NCBI GenBank assembly: GCA_037625715.1
Contig: JASJHQ010000018.1
Coordinates: 1-44,671, forward strand
Direction: 5' to 3'
DNA from: JABAYQ01 sp018608925
Lineage (GTDB): Bacteria > Bacteroidota > Bacteroidia > Flavobacteriales > UBA7312
DNA length: 44,671 nucleotides
Part shown: one piece after another, positions 31,129-40,438 of the stretch
Numbering within the stretch: the first letter of the stretch is position 1
Layout: each line of letters opens with the position of its first letter
Translations under genes and position numbers: made by a program
The notes under the pieces: generated by a model
Seen by the model: only the letters and a program-made list of their open reading frames with translations
What the model was told of the DNA's origin: nothing
Databases searched by the model: none

Positions 31129-33570
31129 TTAATTTAATTTTTTATAATTCTTAACTTTTGTAGACATCAGAGATAATTCTAAAACCTCCATCATCTGGCT
31201 TACATAATGAAATGTAAGTCCTTTTAAATAGTCAGGGTTTATATCATTTATGTCTTTCTTATTTTGAGCACACAAAATAATCTCTTTTATACCAGCACGC
31301 TTAGCTGCAAGAATTTTCTCTTTAATTCCTCCTACAGGCAACACTTTACCTCTAAGAGTAATTTCACCAGTCATTGCTAATTTACTTTTCACTTTTCTTT
31401 GTGTAAACAAAGAAGTTAAAGCTGTTAGCATAGTAATACCTGCCGAAGGACCATCTTTTGGAGTTGCTCCTTCAGGAACATGAATATGAACATCGTAATT
31501 CTGAAAAGATTGGAAACTGATTCCTAGTTCCTCACAATTAGATTTCAAATACTGCATGGCTATTGTAGCCGACTCTTTCATTACATTTCCTAAATTTCCT
31601 GTAATACTTAACTTCCCCTTACCTTTACTTAAAGAGCTTTCAATAAACAAAATGTCACCACCCACAGAAGTCCATGCTAAGCCAGTAACTACTCCGGCAA
31701 TATCATTATTAAGGTATTTGTCTTTATCGAATATAACAGCACCTAAAATCGATTCTAGATCTTCTATTTTAAGCGTTACGTTGTAAGGTTGTTCCATTGC
31801 AATGGACTTAGCAGCATTTCGCACTAATTTAGCTATCATCTTATCCATTCCTCTAACACCGGACTCTCTAGTATAACCTTCTACAACTTTCTCTAAAACA
31901 GCATTAGAAATCTTTACATCGCCCTTCTTTAATCCGTGCTCTTTTATTTGCTTAGGCAACAAATGGATTTTAGCAATCTGTACTTTCTCTTCAATAGTGT
32001 AACCATTTATCTCAATAACTTCCATCCTGTCTCTTAAGGCAGGTTGAATAGTCGATAGAGAATTGGCTGTAGCAATAAACATTACTTTAGACAAGTCATA
32101 ACCAATATCTAAATAATTATCGTGGAAAGAATTGTTTTGTTCCGGATCTAAGACCTCTAACAATGCCGAAGACGGATCTCCATGGGAATCTCTATTTACT
32201 TTATCAATTTCATCTAAAACAAAAACAGGATTGGAAGTGTTTGCCTTTTTAATCGACTTAATAATTCTTCCTGGCATAGCACCAATATAAGTTCTTCTAT
32301 GTCCTCTAATTTCCGATTCGTCTCTTAAGCCTCCAAAAGAAATTCTTTCGTAACTTCTACCAAGTGCTTCGGCAACCGACTTTCCTAAAGAAGTTTTACC
32401 AACTCCAGGAGGGCCATACAAACAAATAATAGGTGCTTTCATATCACCCTTTAATTTTAGTACTGCTAGATGTTCTAAAATTCTTTCTTTTACTTTTTCT
32501 AAACCAAAATGGTCTCTATCTAAAATCTTTTTTGCTTTAGTCAAATCAAAAGTATCTTTACTAAAGACACCCCATGGTAAATCAAGACAAAGATCAAGAT
32601 AAGCTCTTTGAACAGAATAATCAGCCATAGCCGGATTCATTCGTTGCAATTTCTTAATTTCCTTATCAAATCCGTCTTTTACCGTATCGTTCCATTTTTT
32701 TGATTTAGCTCTATTTTTCATTTCCTCAATTTCTTGATCCGCCGATCCACCCAATTCTTCTTGGATCGCTTTCAGTTGTTGATTAAGAAAATATTCTCTT
32801 TGTTGTTGGTCTAAATCGTGTTTAACCTTATGCTGAATTTCGTTTTTCATTTCCAAACGCTGCAATTCTTTAGTCAACATTTCCAAAGTTAATTGAGAAC
32901 GTTTTTTAAGATTGAAGGTTTGTAATAACTCTTGCTTTTTAGTAACCGAAGTATCCATATTAGAGCATACAAAATTCACTAAAAAAGAAGATGACTCTAT
33001 ATTTCTAATAGCTAGTTGTGCTTCTGAAGGAATATTTGGTGACTCCTTTACTATCATTATAGCAATGTCTTTAACCGAATCAACCAATGCTTCAAACTCT
33101 TCGTCTTTTGAATCAGGCTTTTCTTCAGCAAGCTCTATTACTTTTGCTTTTAAATAAGGCTCATCTTCTACCAGTTCCTGAACCTCCATTAATTTTCGTC
33201 CTTGGATGATAACCGTAATGTTTCCGTCAGGCATACGTAGCATTTTCATTATGTGAGCCACCGTACCTATCTTATTAAGATCATCAATAGAAGGTTCCTC
33301 CACATTCAAATCCTTCTGAGAAACAACCCCTAATATTTTATCTTTTTTATAAACTTCTTTTATTAGTTTGATCGATTTATCTCTACCAACAGTAATAGGA
33401 ATTACAACACCAGGAAACAAAACCGTATTTCTTAATGGTAAAATTGGTAGTACAGAAGGGACTTCTTCTTTGTTTATTTTCTCTTCGTCTTCATTGCTTA
33501 ACAATGGAATGAAATCAGCATCGTCTTCAAATGCACCTGAAGCCAAAGAATCTAAAAAAGTATTACTCAT
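31129..33570 (-). CDS. lon: endopeptidase La (Lon protease)
   Basis: This is an ATP-dependent serine protease for damaged and regulatory proteins, 813 residues. Domains in order: LON substrate-binding N-domain (LPILPLRNTVLFPGVVIPI, about 43-61), a coiled-coil middle (QQREYFLNQQLKAIQEELG), AAA+ module with Walker A GPPGVGKTSLG (about 385) and Walker B FVLDEIDK, sensor TANSLSTI, then the protease domain with catalytic Ser in PKDGPSAGITM (about 706) and Lys in GGIKEKILAAKRAG (about 750). The length is typical. I found no CIRCE-like or clear TAnnTTTG element in the 106 bases upstream, so its control is not visible. Confidence 0.97.
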   Translation of the reverse strand: MSNTFLDSLASGAFEDDADFIPLLSNEDEEKINKEEVPSVLPILPLRNTVLFPGVVIPITVGRDKSIKLIKEVYKKDKILGVVSQKDLNVEEPSIDDLNKIGTVAHIMKMLRMPDGNITVIIQGRKLMEVQELVEDEPYLKAKVIELAEEKPDSKDEEFEALVDSVKDIAIMIVKESPNIPSEAQLAIRNIESSSFLVNFVCSNMDTSVTKKQELLQTFNLKKRSQLTLEMLTKELQRLEMKNEIQHKVKHDLDQQQREYFLNQQLKAIQEELGGSADQEIEEMKNRAKSKKWNDTVKDGFDKEIKKLQRMNPAMADYSVQRAYLDLCLDLPWGVFSKDTFDLTKAKKILDRDHFGLEKVKERILEHLAVLKLKGDMKAPIICLYGPPGVGKTSLGKSVAEALGRSYERISFGGLRDESEIRGHRRTYIGAMPGRIIKSIKKANTSNPVFVLDEIDKVNRDSHGDPSSALLEVLDPEQNNSFHDNYLDIGYDLSKVMFIATANSLSTIQPALRDRMEVIEINGYTIEEKVQIAKIHLLPKQIKEHGLKKGDVKISNAVLEKVVEGYTRESGVRGMDKMIAKLVRNAAKSIAMEQPYNVTLKIEDLESILGAVIFDKDKYLNNDIAGVVTGLAWTSVGGDILFIESSLSKGKGKLSITGNLGNVMKESATIAMQYLKSNCEELGISFQSFQNYDVHIHVPEGATPKDGPSAGITMLTALTSLFTQRKVKSKLAMTGEITLRGKVLPVGGIKEKILAAKRAGIKEIILCAQNKKDINDINPDYLKGLTFHYVSQMMEVLELSLMSTKVKNYKKLN

Positions 33571-33676
33571 ATATTTATATTAATGCCAAATTGACAGATT
33601 TAATTTCAATTATAGTTGTGAGAGTGTTATATGCAAAGAGTGTTCCGTTGCAAACGCTTTCCAGTTTTGACAGGGA

Positions 33677-34834
33677 CTACTGCTTTCGGTACTTATTTGT
33701 CAGCGAGAAAACATAGTTTAGAATATCTTTATCTTCAGAGGTTAATTCGATAGCTCTTCTTTCCATAACTTTTTGAGCTACATCGAATACCTTATCTAAA
33801 ACAAAGGTGGTGTACCCTCCAGATCCTCCCCATGAAAAGGAAGGAATAAAATTCCTTGGAAAACCAGGCCCAAATAAATTAGAAGAAATACCTATTACAG
33901 TTCCTGTATTAAACATGGTGTTTATGCCACATTTAGAATAGTCTCCCATTATTAATCCGCAAAACTGAAGACCAGTTTTTTCAAATCTATCTACAGAATA
34001 ATTCCATAATTTAACTTCAGCGTAGTTGTTCTTAAGGTTTGAGTTGTTAGTGTCTGCTCCTAAATTACACCATTCGCCTATTACAGAATTTCCTAAAAAA
34101 CCATCGTGACCTTTATTAGAAAATCCTTGAAAAACAGAATTATTTACTTCTCCACCGACCTTACAAAAAGGACCTAAAGTGGTTGCTCCATAAATTTTAG
34201 CTCCCATTTTTAAAACCGAATTTTCACACATAGCAAGAGAACCTCTCACCATAGAACCTTCCATTATTTCGGCATTCTTACCTATATATATAAAGCCAGA
34301 TTGAGCATTTAAAATACTACACTCTACCTTGGCGCCTTCTTCAATGAAAATATTTTGGCCACCAATAACCGTATTGGTTTTGCTAATTTCCTGAGTCGTT
34401 TTACCTTTGGTAACTAACTGAAAATCAGACTCAATCTCAGCTTCATTTAAAGAGAAAATATTCCAACATCTATTAAGCTGAAAAATATCATTTTGGTATT
34501 CTACTTCTTTTTCAGGACGATTTTCATTGCTAGACTTATAAGCAATGACAACACCATCTTTAACAAGAGATTGCTCCCTTTCTAATTTTTCAATTGCATC
34601 TACCAATTCTTTATTAGGAAGTATACTTCCGTTGATAAACAAATTGTCATTGCTTAAAACTAAAGGGTATTTTTTTTGAAGATAATCTTCGGTTTTAAAA
34701 GAAAAAGAAAGTCCAGATAAGATCTCCCACTTTTCCTTAATAGTCAGTATACCAACCCTTAATTGACAAACAGGTTTAGTGTAAGTAAGAGGTAATAAAT
34801 CAGAACGGCAATCGTCAAATAAGATAGAATTCAT
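33677..34834 (-). CDS. GlmU-like putative sugar-1-phosphate nucleotidyltransferase with left-handed beta-helix
   Basis: I chose the ATG at 34834 (385 residues), which gives the family start NSILFDDCRSDLLPLTYTKP, over a TTG two codons earlier. The N-terminal half is the NTP_transf_4-type domain: LLPLTYTKPVCQLRVGILT replaces the LAAGxGTRM loop of ordinary nucleotidyltransferases. The C-terminal half (about 180-340) is a hexapeptide left-handed beta-helix (NTVIGGQNIFIEEGAKVECS and following), as in GlmU acetyl/uridyltransferases. The family is widespread in Bacteroidota and its exact reaction is not established; a role in amino-sugar nucleotide supply for the envelope is an inference. It follows ychF by 38 bases on the same strand. 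Confidence 0.85.
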   Translation of the reverse strand: MNSILFDDCRSDLLPLTYTKPVCQLRVGILTIKEKWEILSGLSFSFKTEDYLQKKYPLVLSNDNLFINGSILPNKELVDAIEKLEREQSLVKDGVVIAYKSSNENRPEKEVEYQNDIFQLNRCWNIFSLNEAEIESDFQLVTKGKTTQEISKTNTVIGGQNIFIEEGAKVECSILNAQSGFIYIGKNAEIMEGSMVRGSLAMCENSVLKMGAKIYGATTLGPFCKVGGEVNNSVFQGFSNKGHDGFLGNSVIGEWCNLGADTNNSNLKNNYAEVKLWNYSVDRFEKTGLQFCGLIMGDYSKCGINTMFNTGTVIGISSNLFGPGFPRNFIPSFSWGGSGGYTTFVLDKVFDVAQKVMERRAIELTSEDKDILNYVFSLTNKYRKQ

Positions 34835-34872
34835 ACACAAATATAATTATCCTTAAAAATATCGATTAGTTT

Positions 34873-35970
34873 CTAGTTATTAAATCTGAAGTGCATAATA
34901 TCTCCATCTTCAACAACATATTCTTTTCCTTCTACATTCATTTTACCGTTTTCTTTACAAGCTATTTCAGAGCCTAGTTCAGTAAAATCAGAATATTTGA
35001 TAACTTCTGCTCTAATAAAACCTTTTTCGAAATCACTGTGAATTACTCCGGCAGCTTGAGGAGCTTTCATTCCTTTACGGATAGTCCAAGCTCTAACCTC
35101 TTTAACTCCTGCAGTAAAGTAAGTAGATAAATCTAGCAAATCGTAAGAAGTTTGAATAACTCTATTAACTCCTGGCTCTTTTAAACCTAAGTCTTCCAAA
35201 AACATTTGACGTTCTTCAAAACTTTCTAATTCTGCAATATCAGCTTCTGTAGATGCAGCAATAATAATGATGGAAGCATTTTCTTTAGCCACCACCTCCC
35301 TTACTCTATCGACATGTTTGTTTCCTGACTGAACCGCAGAATCATCCACATTACACACATACATGATGGGCTTAGCAGTTAAAAGCATTAAATCACTGAT
35401 GTGTTCCTTTTCTTTTTCTTCTACTTCTAAACTTCTAACAGACTGACCACTCTCTAGATGAGCTTTGTATTTAATCAATACATCTGAAATTTTACGCGCT
35501 TCTTTATCTCCAGTTCTTGAAATCTTATCGTACTTCTGAATTTTTTTATCTATCGCCTCTAAATCCTTCAGTATCAATTCGTAATCAATCGTTTCTTTAT
35601 CTCTAATAGGATCAACAGATCCATCAACATGTACAATATTATCGTTATCAAAACACCTCAATACATGTATAATAGCATCCGTTTCTCGGATATTTGCTAA
35701 AAACTTATTTCCTAAGCCTTCTCCTTTACTAGCTCCTTTTACCAATCCTGCGATATCTACAATTTCGATTGTTGTAGGTTGTACTTTCTCAGGATTAACT
35801 AACTCTTCTAACTTTGTTAACCTTTCGTCCGGAACCGTTATAACACCTACGTTTGGTTCTATAGTACAAAAAGGAAAATTAGCCGATTGTGCCTTAGCAT
35901 TCGACAAACAATTAAATAAAGTAGATTTCCCAACATTTGGCAATCCTACTATTCCACATTTTAAAGCCAT
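34873..35970 (-). CDS. ychF: redox-regulated ribosome-associated ATPase YchF/OLA1
   Basis: This is a 365-residue TRAFAC-class P-loop ATPase. It shows G1 GLPNVGKSTLFN (8-19), the YchF-type switch region SANFPFCTIEPNVG, G3 DIAGLVKGASKGEGLGNKFL, and an Asn-x-Asp/Glu region (VCNVDD) that in this family favours ATP over GTP. The C-terminus (about 280-363) is the TGS domain (AWTIRKGMKAPQAAGVIHSD). It binds ribosomes and takes part in stress responses in E. coli. A putative -7 box lies 19 bases upstream, divergent from the transketolase operon. Confidence 0.96.
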   Translation of the reverse strand: MALKCGIVGLPNVGKSTLFNCLSNAKAQSANFPFCTIEPNVGVITVPDERLTKLEELVNPEKVQPTTIEIVDIAGLVKGASKGEGLGNKFLANIRETDAIIHVLRCFDNDNIVHVDGSVDPIRDKETIDYELILKDLEAIDKKIQKYDKISRTGDKEARKISDVLIKYKAHLESGQSVRSLEVEEKEKEHISDLMLLTAKPIMYVCNVDDSAVQSGNKHVDRVREVVAKENASIIIIAASTEADIAELESFEERQMFLEDLGLKEPGVNRVIQTSYDLLDLSTYFTAGVKEVRAWTIRKGMKAPQAAGVIHSDFEKGFIRAEVIKYSDFTELGSEIACKENGKMNVEGKEYVVEDGDIMHFRFNN

Positions 35971-35989
35971 TTTTTATAAATATTTTGAG

Positions 35990-35997
35990 CAAAGATA
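35990..35997 (-). promoter_or_regulatory. putative -7 box (TATCTTTG) for ychF
   Basis: The minus strand reads TATCTTTG, matching TAnnTTTG, 19 bases before the ychF ATG. Confidence 0.4.
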
Positions 35998-36060
35998 AGC
36001 ACCTCTTTCAAACATTTTTTAAAAAATATCAACAATTGTTCTTTACCTTACGAAAAGAAT

Positions 36061-36068
36061 TAAATTTG
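36061..36068 (+). promoter_or_regulatory. putative -7 box (TAAATTTG) for the transketolase operon
   Basis: TAAATTTG matches TAnnTTTG and ends 19 bases before the ATG at 36088. A TTG at 36036-36038 lies 22 bases upstream of it, slightly long for a -33 element. Confidence 0.45.
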
Positions 36069-36087
36069 AATCATAATAAATACACTT

Positions 36088-36927
36088 ATGACACACGATT
36101 TAGAATCCATTTGTAATCAGGTAAGAAGGGATATTGTAAGAATGGTTCACGCACAAAGTTCAGGCCATCCTGGCGGTTCTTTAGGGTGCGCAGAATTTTT
36201 AGTATCTCTATATTTTGAGGTGATGAAAATTGACGACGATTTTAAAATGGACGGTAAAAACGAAGATTTATTCTTTTTATCAAACGGACACATTTCGCCA
36301 GTTTGGTATAGTGTTTTAGCAAGAAGAGGGTTTTTCCAGGCAAGCGAACTTGCTACTTTTAGAACTATAAACTCTAGATTGCAAGGCCATCCTACTACTC
36401 ACGAAGGATTACCTGGCATTCGTATGGCTTCTGGTTCTTTAGGACAAGGGATGTCGGTTGCTATCGGTGCAGCAGAAACAAAAAAACTTAACAATGAAGA
36501 CAATATTGTTTATAGTCTTCATGGTGATGGAGAGTTACAAGAAGGTCAGGTTTGGGAAGCTGCAATGTATGCTTCCGCTAAAAAAATAGACAATCTTATT
36601 TCTACCATAGATTACAATCAAAAACAAATTGATGGTACCACAGACGACGTATTAGCTCTAGGAAGTGTGGAAGCTAAATTCGAAGCATTTGGATGGGACG
36701 TAATTACCTGTAAGGACGGAAACAACATCTCTGAGCTTCTTAAAGTATTGAAAGATGCTAAGAGCAGAACAGGAAAAGGAAAACCAGTCTGTATAGTAAT
36801 GCATACCGAAATGGGTAATGGTGTAGATTTTATGATGGGTACTCACAAATGGCATGGCGCAGCTCCAAACGATGAGCAACTAGCATCGGCTTTATCTCAA
36901 AATCAAGAGACATTAGGAGATTTCTAA
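36088..36927 (+). CDS. transketolase, N-terminal (thiamine-binding) subunit
   Basis: This 279-residue protein corresponds to the first third of a standard transketolase: GHPGGSLGCAEFLVSLYF (about 27-44), the TPP/metal motif HGDGELQEGQVWEAAMYAS (about 149-167) and IDYNQKQIDG (about 174-183). With the C-terminal subunit at 38318 it forms the two-gene transketolase found in archaea and many Bacteroidota, acting in the non-oxidative pentose phosphate pathway. Unusually, a VWA gene stands between the halves, starting one base after this stop. The subunit sizes (279 and 311) match the usual split form, so the split is not a recent break. Confidence 0.95.
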   Translation: MTHDLESICNQVRRDIVRMVHAQSSGHPGGSLGCAEFLVSLYFEVMKIDDDFKMDGKNEDLFFLSNGHISPVWYSVLARRGFFQASELATFRTINSRLQGHPTTHEGLPGIRMASGSLGQGMSVAIGAAETKKLNNEDNIVYSLHGDGELQEGQVWEAAMYASAKKIDNLISTIDYNQKQIDGTTDDVLALGSVEAKFEAFGWDVITCKDGNNISELLKVLKDAKSRTGKGKPVCIVMHTEMGNGVDFMMGTHKWHGAAPNDEQLASALSQNQETLGDF

Positions 36928-36928
36928 A

Positions 36929-38314
36929 ATGGACTTACAATTAAAACTTAAAAATTTACTGTTTCTAAAATTAACAACAACGTTAGTTTTAAGTATCTTT
37001 TTAAGTGTGCCAACTTTTGCTCAAAACGATCTTAAAAAAACCAGAGTCCTTTTTATTTTCGACGCCTCTCAAAGCATGTATGCCAAATTTGGAACCCAAT
37101 CTAGAATGGATGTTGCCAAAAGCTTGCTTATCGATATGCTCGATAGCTTAAAAGGACAAAAAAACCTAGAAGTTGCTCTTAGAGTTTATGGTCATCAGCA
37201 CCCCTATCCGCCACAGCATTGTGACGACACAAAACTAGAAGTTGATTTTGGTTTCAACAATATCGCATCCATACAAAACCGATTAAAAACTATAAAACCA
37301 AAAGGAACAACATCAATAGCTCAAGCTCTTGAATCTGGTGCTTATGATTTTCCTAGCGATACTAAAAACGCAAGAAACATTGTTATTCTAATTACCGACG
37401 GTATAGAAGAATGCGATGGTGACCCTTGTGCTATTTCAAGATTGTACCAAGAGAAAAAAGTCATTTTAAAACCTTTTGTCATTGGTATAGGATTAAAAGA
37501 AGATTTTCAAAAAACATTCGACTGCGTAGGTACCTTTTATGACGCTAAAGACCCAGAAAGTTTTAAAAACATTTTGAATGTAGTAGTCTCTCAAGTTCTA
37601 AATACTAGTACTGTTCAGCTTAATCTTCTTGATAAGCAAGGGCTTCCTACAGAAACCAATGTACCTGTTAGTTTTTATGATTCTTTTTCAGGAAAATTAC
37701 AATACAACTTTATTCATACCATGAACCACAAAGGTTTACCAGACACTCTAAAAATTGATCCGGTTTTAAGCTACAAAGTGGTTGCTCATACTATTCCGCC
37801 TGTTGAGTCTGATCAAGAATGGAAATTAAGTCCTGGGAAACATACTATTATTGCTTTACATACTCCTCAAGCCAATTTAAAGCTAAGTATGGGAGGAAGA
37901 CAGATTGCAAATTGCATTGTTAAATTAAAAGGAGAAGAAGAAATATTAAATGTTCAGAAAATTAATAGTAACCAAAATTATTTAATTGGAGACTACGACC
38001 TAGAATTCTTAACCCTTCCTCGCATAAAACATAGCATAAGTATTAAGCAAGACTCTTCTTACAAAGTAGTAATTCCAGAGCCAAGCTTAGTTATACTTTC
38101 CTTTACCTCCTCGGGCTATGGAAGTATTTTTGAAGACGAAAACGAATTAAAATGGGTAACAGATATTAAGTCAAACAAAGGCAAGCAAAATGTTTATTTA
38201 ATGCCTGGCAGTTACCGAATTATTTATAGAGCAAAGAATGCATCGGAAAGCATTTTTACCAAAGACTTAACATTTAAAGTTTTACCTAAAAAAACAGTGT
38301 CCCTAAAATTATAA
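36929..38314 (+). CDS. secreted VWA-domain protein located between the transketolase halves
   Basis: This 461-residue protein has a signal peptide (about 1-32, ending VPTFAQ). The VWA domain (about 37-215) has a complete metal-binding MIDAS: FDASQSM (DxSxS), Thr in PKGTTSIAQALES and Asp in ITDGIEECDGDPC. The remaining 240 residues look like two or three beta-sandwich modules (VQLNLLDKQGLP, ANLKLSMGGRQI, PSLVILSFTSSGYGS, ending VLPKKTVSLKL) with no T9SS tail. VWA proteins of this type usually mediate metal-dependent protein contacts in the periplasm or at the surface. It is separated from the neighbours by 1 and 3 bases, so it must share the transketolase transcript, although it has no evident metabolic role. 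Confidence 0.88.
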   Translation: MDLQLKLKNLLFLKLTTTLVLSIFLSVPTFAQNDLKKTRVLFIFDASQSMYAKFGTQSRMDVAKSLLIDMLDSLKGQKNLEVALRVYGHQHPYPPQHCDDTKLEVDFGFNNIASIQNRLKTIKPKGTTSIAQALESGAYDFPSDTKNARNIVILITDGIEECDGDPCAISRLYQEKKVILKPFVIGIGLKEDFQKTFDCVGTFYDAKDPESFKNILNVVVSQVLNTSTVQLNLLDKQGLPTETNVPVSFYDSFSGKLQYNFIHTMNHKGLPDTLKIDPVLSYKVVAHTIPPVESDQEWKLSPGKHTIIALHTPQANLKLSMGGRQIANCIVKLKGEEEILNVQKINSNQNYLIGDYDLEFLTLPRIKHSISIKQDSSYKVVIPEPSLVILSFTSSGYGSIFEDENELKWVTDIKSNKGKQNVYLMPGSYRIIYRAKNASESIFTKDLTFKVLPKKTVSLKL

Positions 38315-38317
38315 AAA

Positions 38318-39253
38318 ATGGAAATGAAAGATACACGCTCCGGATTTGGAGCTGGATTAACAGAATTAGGAAAAAAGAATAAAGACGTAGTCGCATTATG
38401 TGCTGACCTTACCGGATCTTTAAAAATGGATGCTTTTGCCAAAGATCATCCAGATAGATTTTTTCAAATAGGGATTGCTGAAGCCAACATGATTGGGATT
38501 GCAGCTGGTATGACAATAGGTGGTAAAATTCCTTTTACAGGAACTTTTGCTAACTTTTCTACTGGCCGTGTCTACGATCAAATCCGTCAATCGGTAGCTT
38601 ACTCTGGTAAAAACGTAAAAATTTGTGCTTCTCACGCCGGACTAACCCTAGGAGAAGATGGTGCAACCCATCAAATATTGGAAGACATTGGTCTAATGAA
38701 AATGCTTCCTGGCATGACTGTTATAAACACATGCGATTATAACCAAACAAAAGCAGCAACTATTGCTATTGCAGACTACCAAGGACCTGTTTACTTAAGA
38801 TTTGGTAGACCAAAAGTTCCTAACTTCACTGCAGCTGATCAAAACTTCGAAATTGGTAAAGCTGTTGTTTTAGAAGAAGGTTCTGATATTAGTATTTTTG
38901 CGACTGGCCATTTAGTATGGGAAGCATTAGAAGCTAAAAAAATACTATCTCAAAAAGGCATAAGTGCTGAAATAGTAAATATTCATACGATCAAACCACT
39001 AGACGAAAAAGCTATTTTAGACTCTGTAGCTAAAACAAAATGCGTGGTAAGTGCCGAAGAACACATGAGAAATGGTGGCCTTGGTGATAGCATAGCTCAG
39101 TTGCTATCTACTAACACTCCTACTCCTATGGAAATGGTAGCGGTTAACGATAGCTTTGGAGAAAGTGGTAAGCCATCAGATCTGATGAAAAAATATGGCC
39201 TTGATTGTGATTCTATAGTAGAAGCAGCATTAAAAGTAATGGATAGAAAATAA
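38318..39253 (+). CDS. transketolase, C-terminal subunit
   Basis: This 311-residue protein is the pyrimidine-binding plus C-terminal portion of transketolase. It contains FFQIGIAEANMIGIAAGM (about 47-64), whose Glu activates the thiamine cofactor, then SHAGLTLGEDGATHQILED (about 105-123) and the C-terminal domain with VVSAEEHMRNGGLGDSIA (about 242-259). It is the partner of the N half at 36088, read from the same operon but displaced by the VWA gene. The next gene begins immediately after its stop. Confidence 0.95.
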   Translation: MEMKDTRSGFGAGLTELGKKNKDVVALCADLTGSLKMDAFAKDHPDRFFQIGIAEANMIGIAAGMTIGGKIPFTGTFANFSTGRVYDQIRQSVAYSGKNVKICASHAGLTLGEDGATHQILEDIGLMKMLPGMTVINTCDYNQTKAATIAIADYQGPVYLRFGRPKVPNFTAADQNFEIGKAVVLEEGSDISIFATGHLVWEALEAKKILSQKGISAEIVNIHTIKPLDEKAILDSVAKTKCVVSAEEHMRNGGLGDSIAQLLSTNTPTPMEMVAVNDSFGESGKPSDLMKKYGLDCDSIVEAALKVMDRK

Positions 39254-40438
39254 ATGTCTTCTCAAGATATCTTTTTTAAACACCAAGCACAGACTACTCC
39301 TTTTGCCAAAGCATTAGAAATTAGTCATAGTGAAGGAATGTTTATTTACGACATTGATGGAAAACCTTATTTAGATCTTGTTGCAGGAGTATCGGCTTGT
39401 ACCTTAGGCCACGCTCACCCAAACATTATTAACGCTATAAACACCCAAGTTAAGAGGTACTTGCATGTAATGGTATATGGAGAATATATTCAATCTCCTC
39501 AATATAAACTTGCTCAACTTTTAGCACAAAATCTTCCTGAAAAGTTAGATTGCACTTATTTTGTTAACTCTGGTTGCGAAGCAATTGAGGGTGCTATGAA
39601 GCTTGCTAAAAGAAAAACATCGCGATCAAAAATTATATCGTTCCATAATAGCTACCACGGAAGTACCCACGGAGCATTATCTATAATGGGACAAGAACAC
39701 TATAAAACTAAATACAGACCACTTCTAGGCGATTGCTACCAAATACCATACGATTGTATTTCTGCATTACAAAAAATCGACTACCAAACAGCAGCGGTTG
39801 TTGTCGAACCAATTCAAGGTGCAAGTGGCTTTAGAGTTCCATCTACCCTTTGGCTAAAACAACTTTCGAAAAGATGCAAAGAAGTTGGTGCCCAATTAAT
39901 TTTTGATGAAATTCAGACTTGTTTTGGCAGAACAGGTAAATTATTCGCTTTGCAAACTTTTGATGTTGTTCCTGATATATTATGTTTGGCTAAAGGAATG
40001 GGAGGAGGAATGGCAATAGGTGCTTTTATTTCTTCCAAAGAAGACATGGCTCTTCTAAAAGAAAATCCTATGCTTGGCCACATCACCACCTTTGGAGGTC
40101 ACCCTGTAAATTGTGCGGCATCTTTGGCTACTCTACAAACGCTTCTAGATGAGCCAGATATTATAGATTCTGTTATAAGAAAAGAGAAATTATTTAGAGA
40201 CAATTTAGTTCATCCTAAAATTAAAGAGATAAGAGGAAAAGGCCTTATGCTTGCTGTAGAATTAGGAAATAAAGACTGGTGCAATGCATTGGTTGAAAAA
40301 GGATATGAAAACGGATTGATTACTTTTTTCTTTTTGTTTACTAAAACAAGCGTTCGAATTTCACCTCCATTAAATATTAGCGACGAGCAAATAGTGGAAG
40401 CTTGCCAAAAGATAAAACACATTTTAAACCAGTTTTAA
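39254..40438 (+). CDS. class III PLP-dependent aminotransferase (ornithine/acetylornithine-type)
   Basis: This 394-residue enzyme has the PLP lysine at K247 (LCLAKGMGGGMAIG), the cofactor phosphate/ring contacts FVNSGCEAIEGAMKLAKR (about 101-118), and the aspartate in LIFDEIQTCFGRTGK (about 215-229) that binds the pyridine nitrogen. It belongs to the omega-aminotransferase family of ArgD, RocD and GabT; I cannot choose the substrate by eye, and no arginine-pathway genes lie nearby. Its ATG directly follows the transketolase stop, and the thioredoxin-like gene follows with no gap. Confidence 0.9.
   Translation: MSSQDIFFKHQAQTTPFAKALEISHSEGMFIYDIDGKPYLDLVAGVSACTLGHAHPNIINAINTQVKRYLHVMVYGEYIQSPQYKLAQLLAQNLPEKLDCTYFVNSGCEAIEGAMKLAKRKTSRSKIISFHNSYHGSTHGALSIMGQEHYKTKYRPLLGDCYQIPYDCISALQKIDYQTAAVVVEPIQGASGFRVPSTLWLKQLSKRCKEVGAQLIFDEIQTCFGRTGKLFALQTFDVVPDILCLAKGMGGGMAIGAFISSKEDMALLKENPMLGHITTFGGHPVNCAASLATLQTLLDEPDIIDSVIRKEKLFRDNLVHPKIKEIRGKGLMLAVELGNKDWCNALVEKGYENGLITFFFLFTKTSVRISPPLNISDEQIVEACQKIKHILNQF

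Noticed and set aside
33571..33676. Heat-shock type operator (CIRCE) or riboregulator upstream of lon
   Set aside because: I see only imperfect short inverted matches (AAAGCGTT-like) and no clear promoter box.
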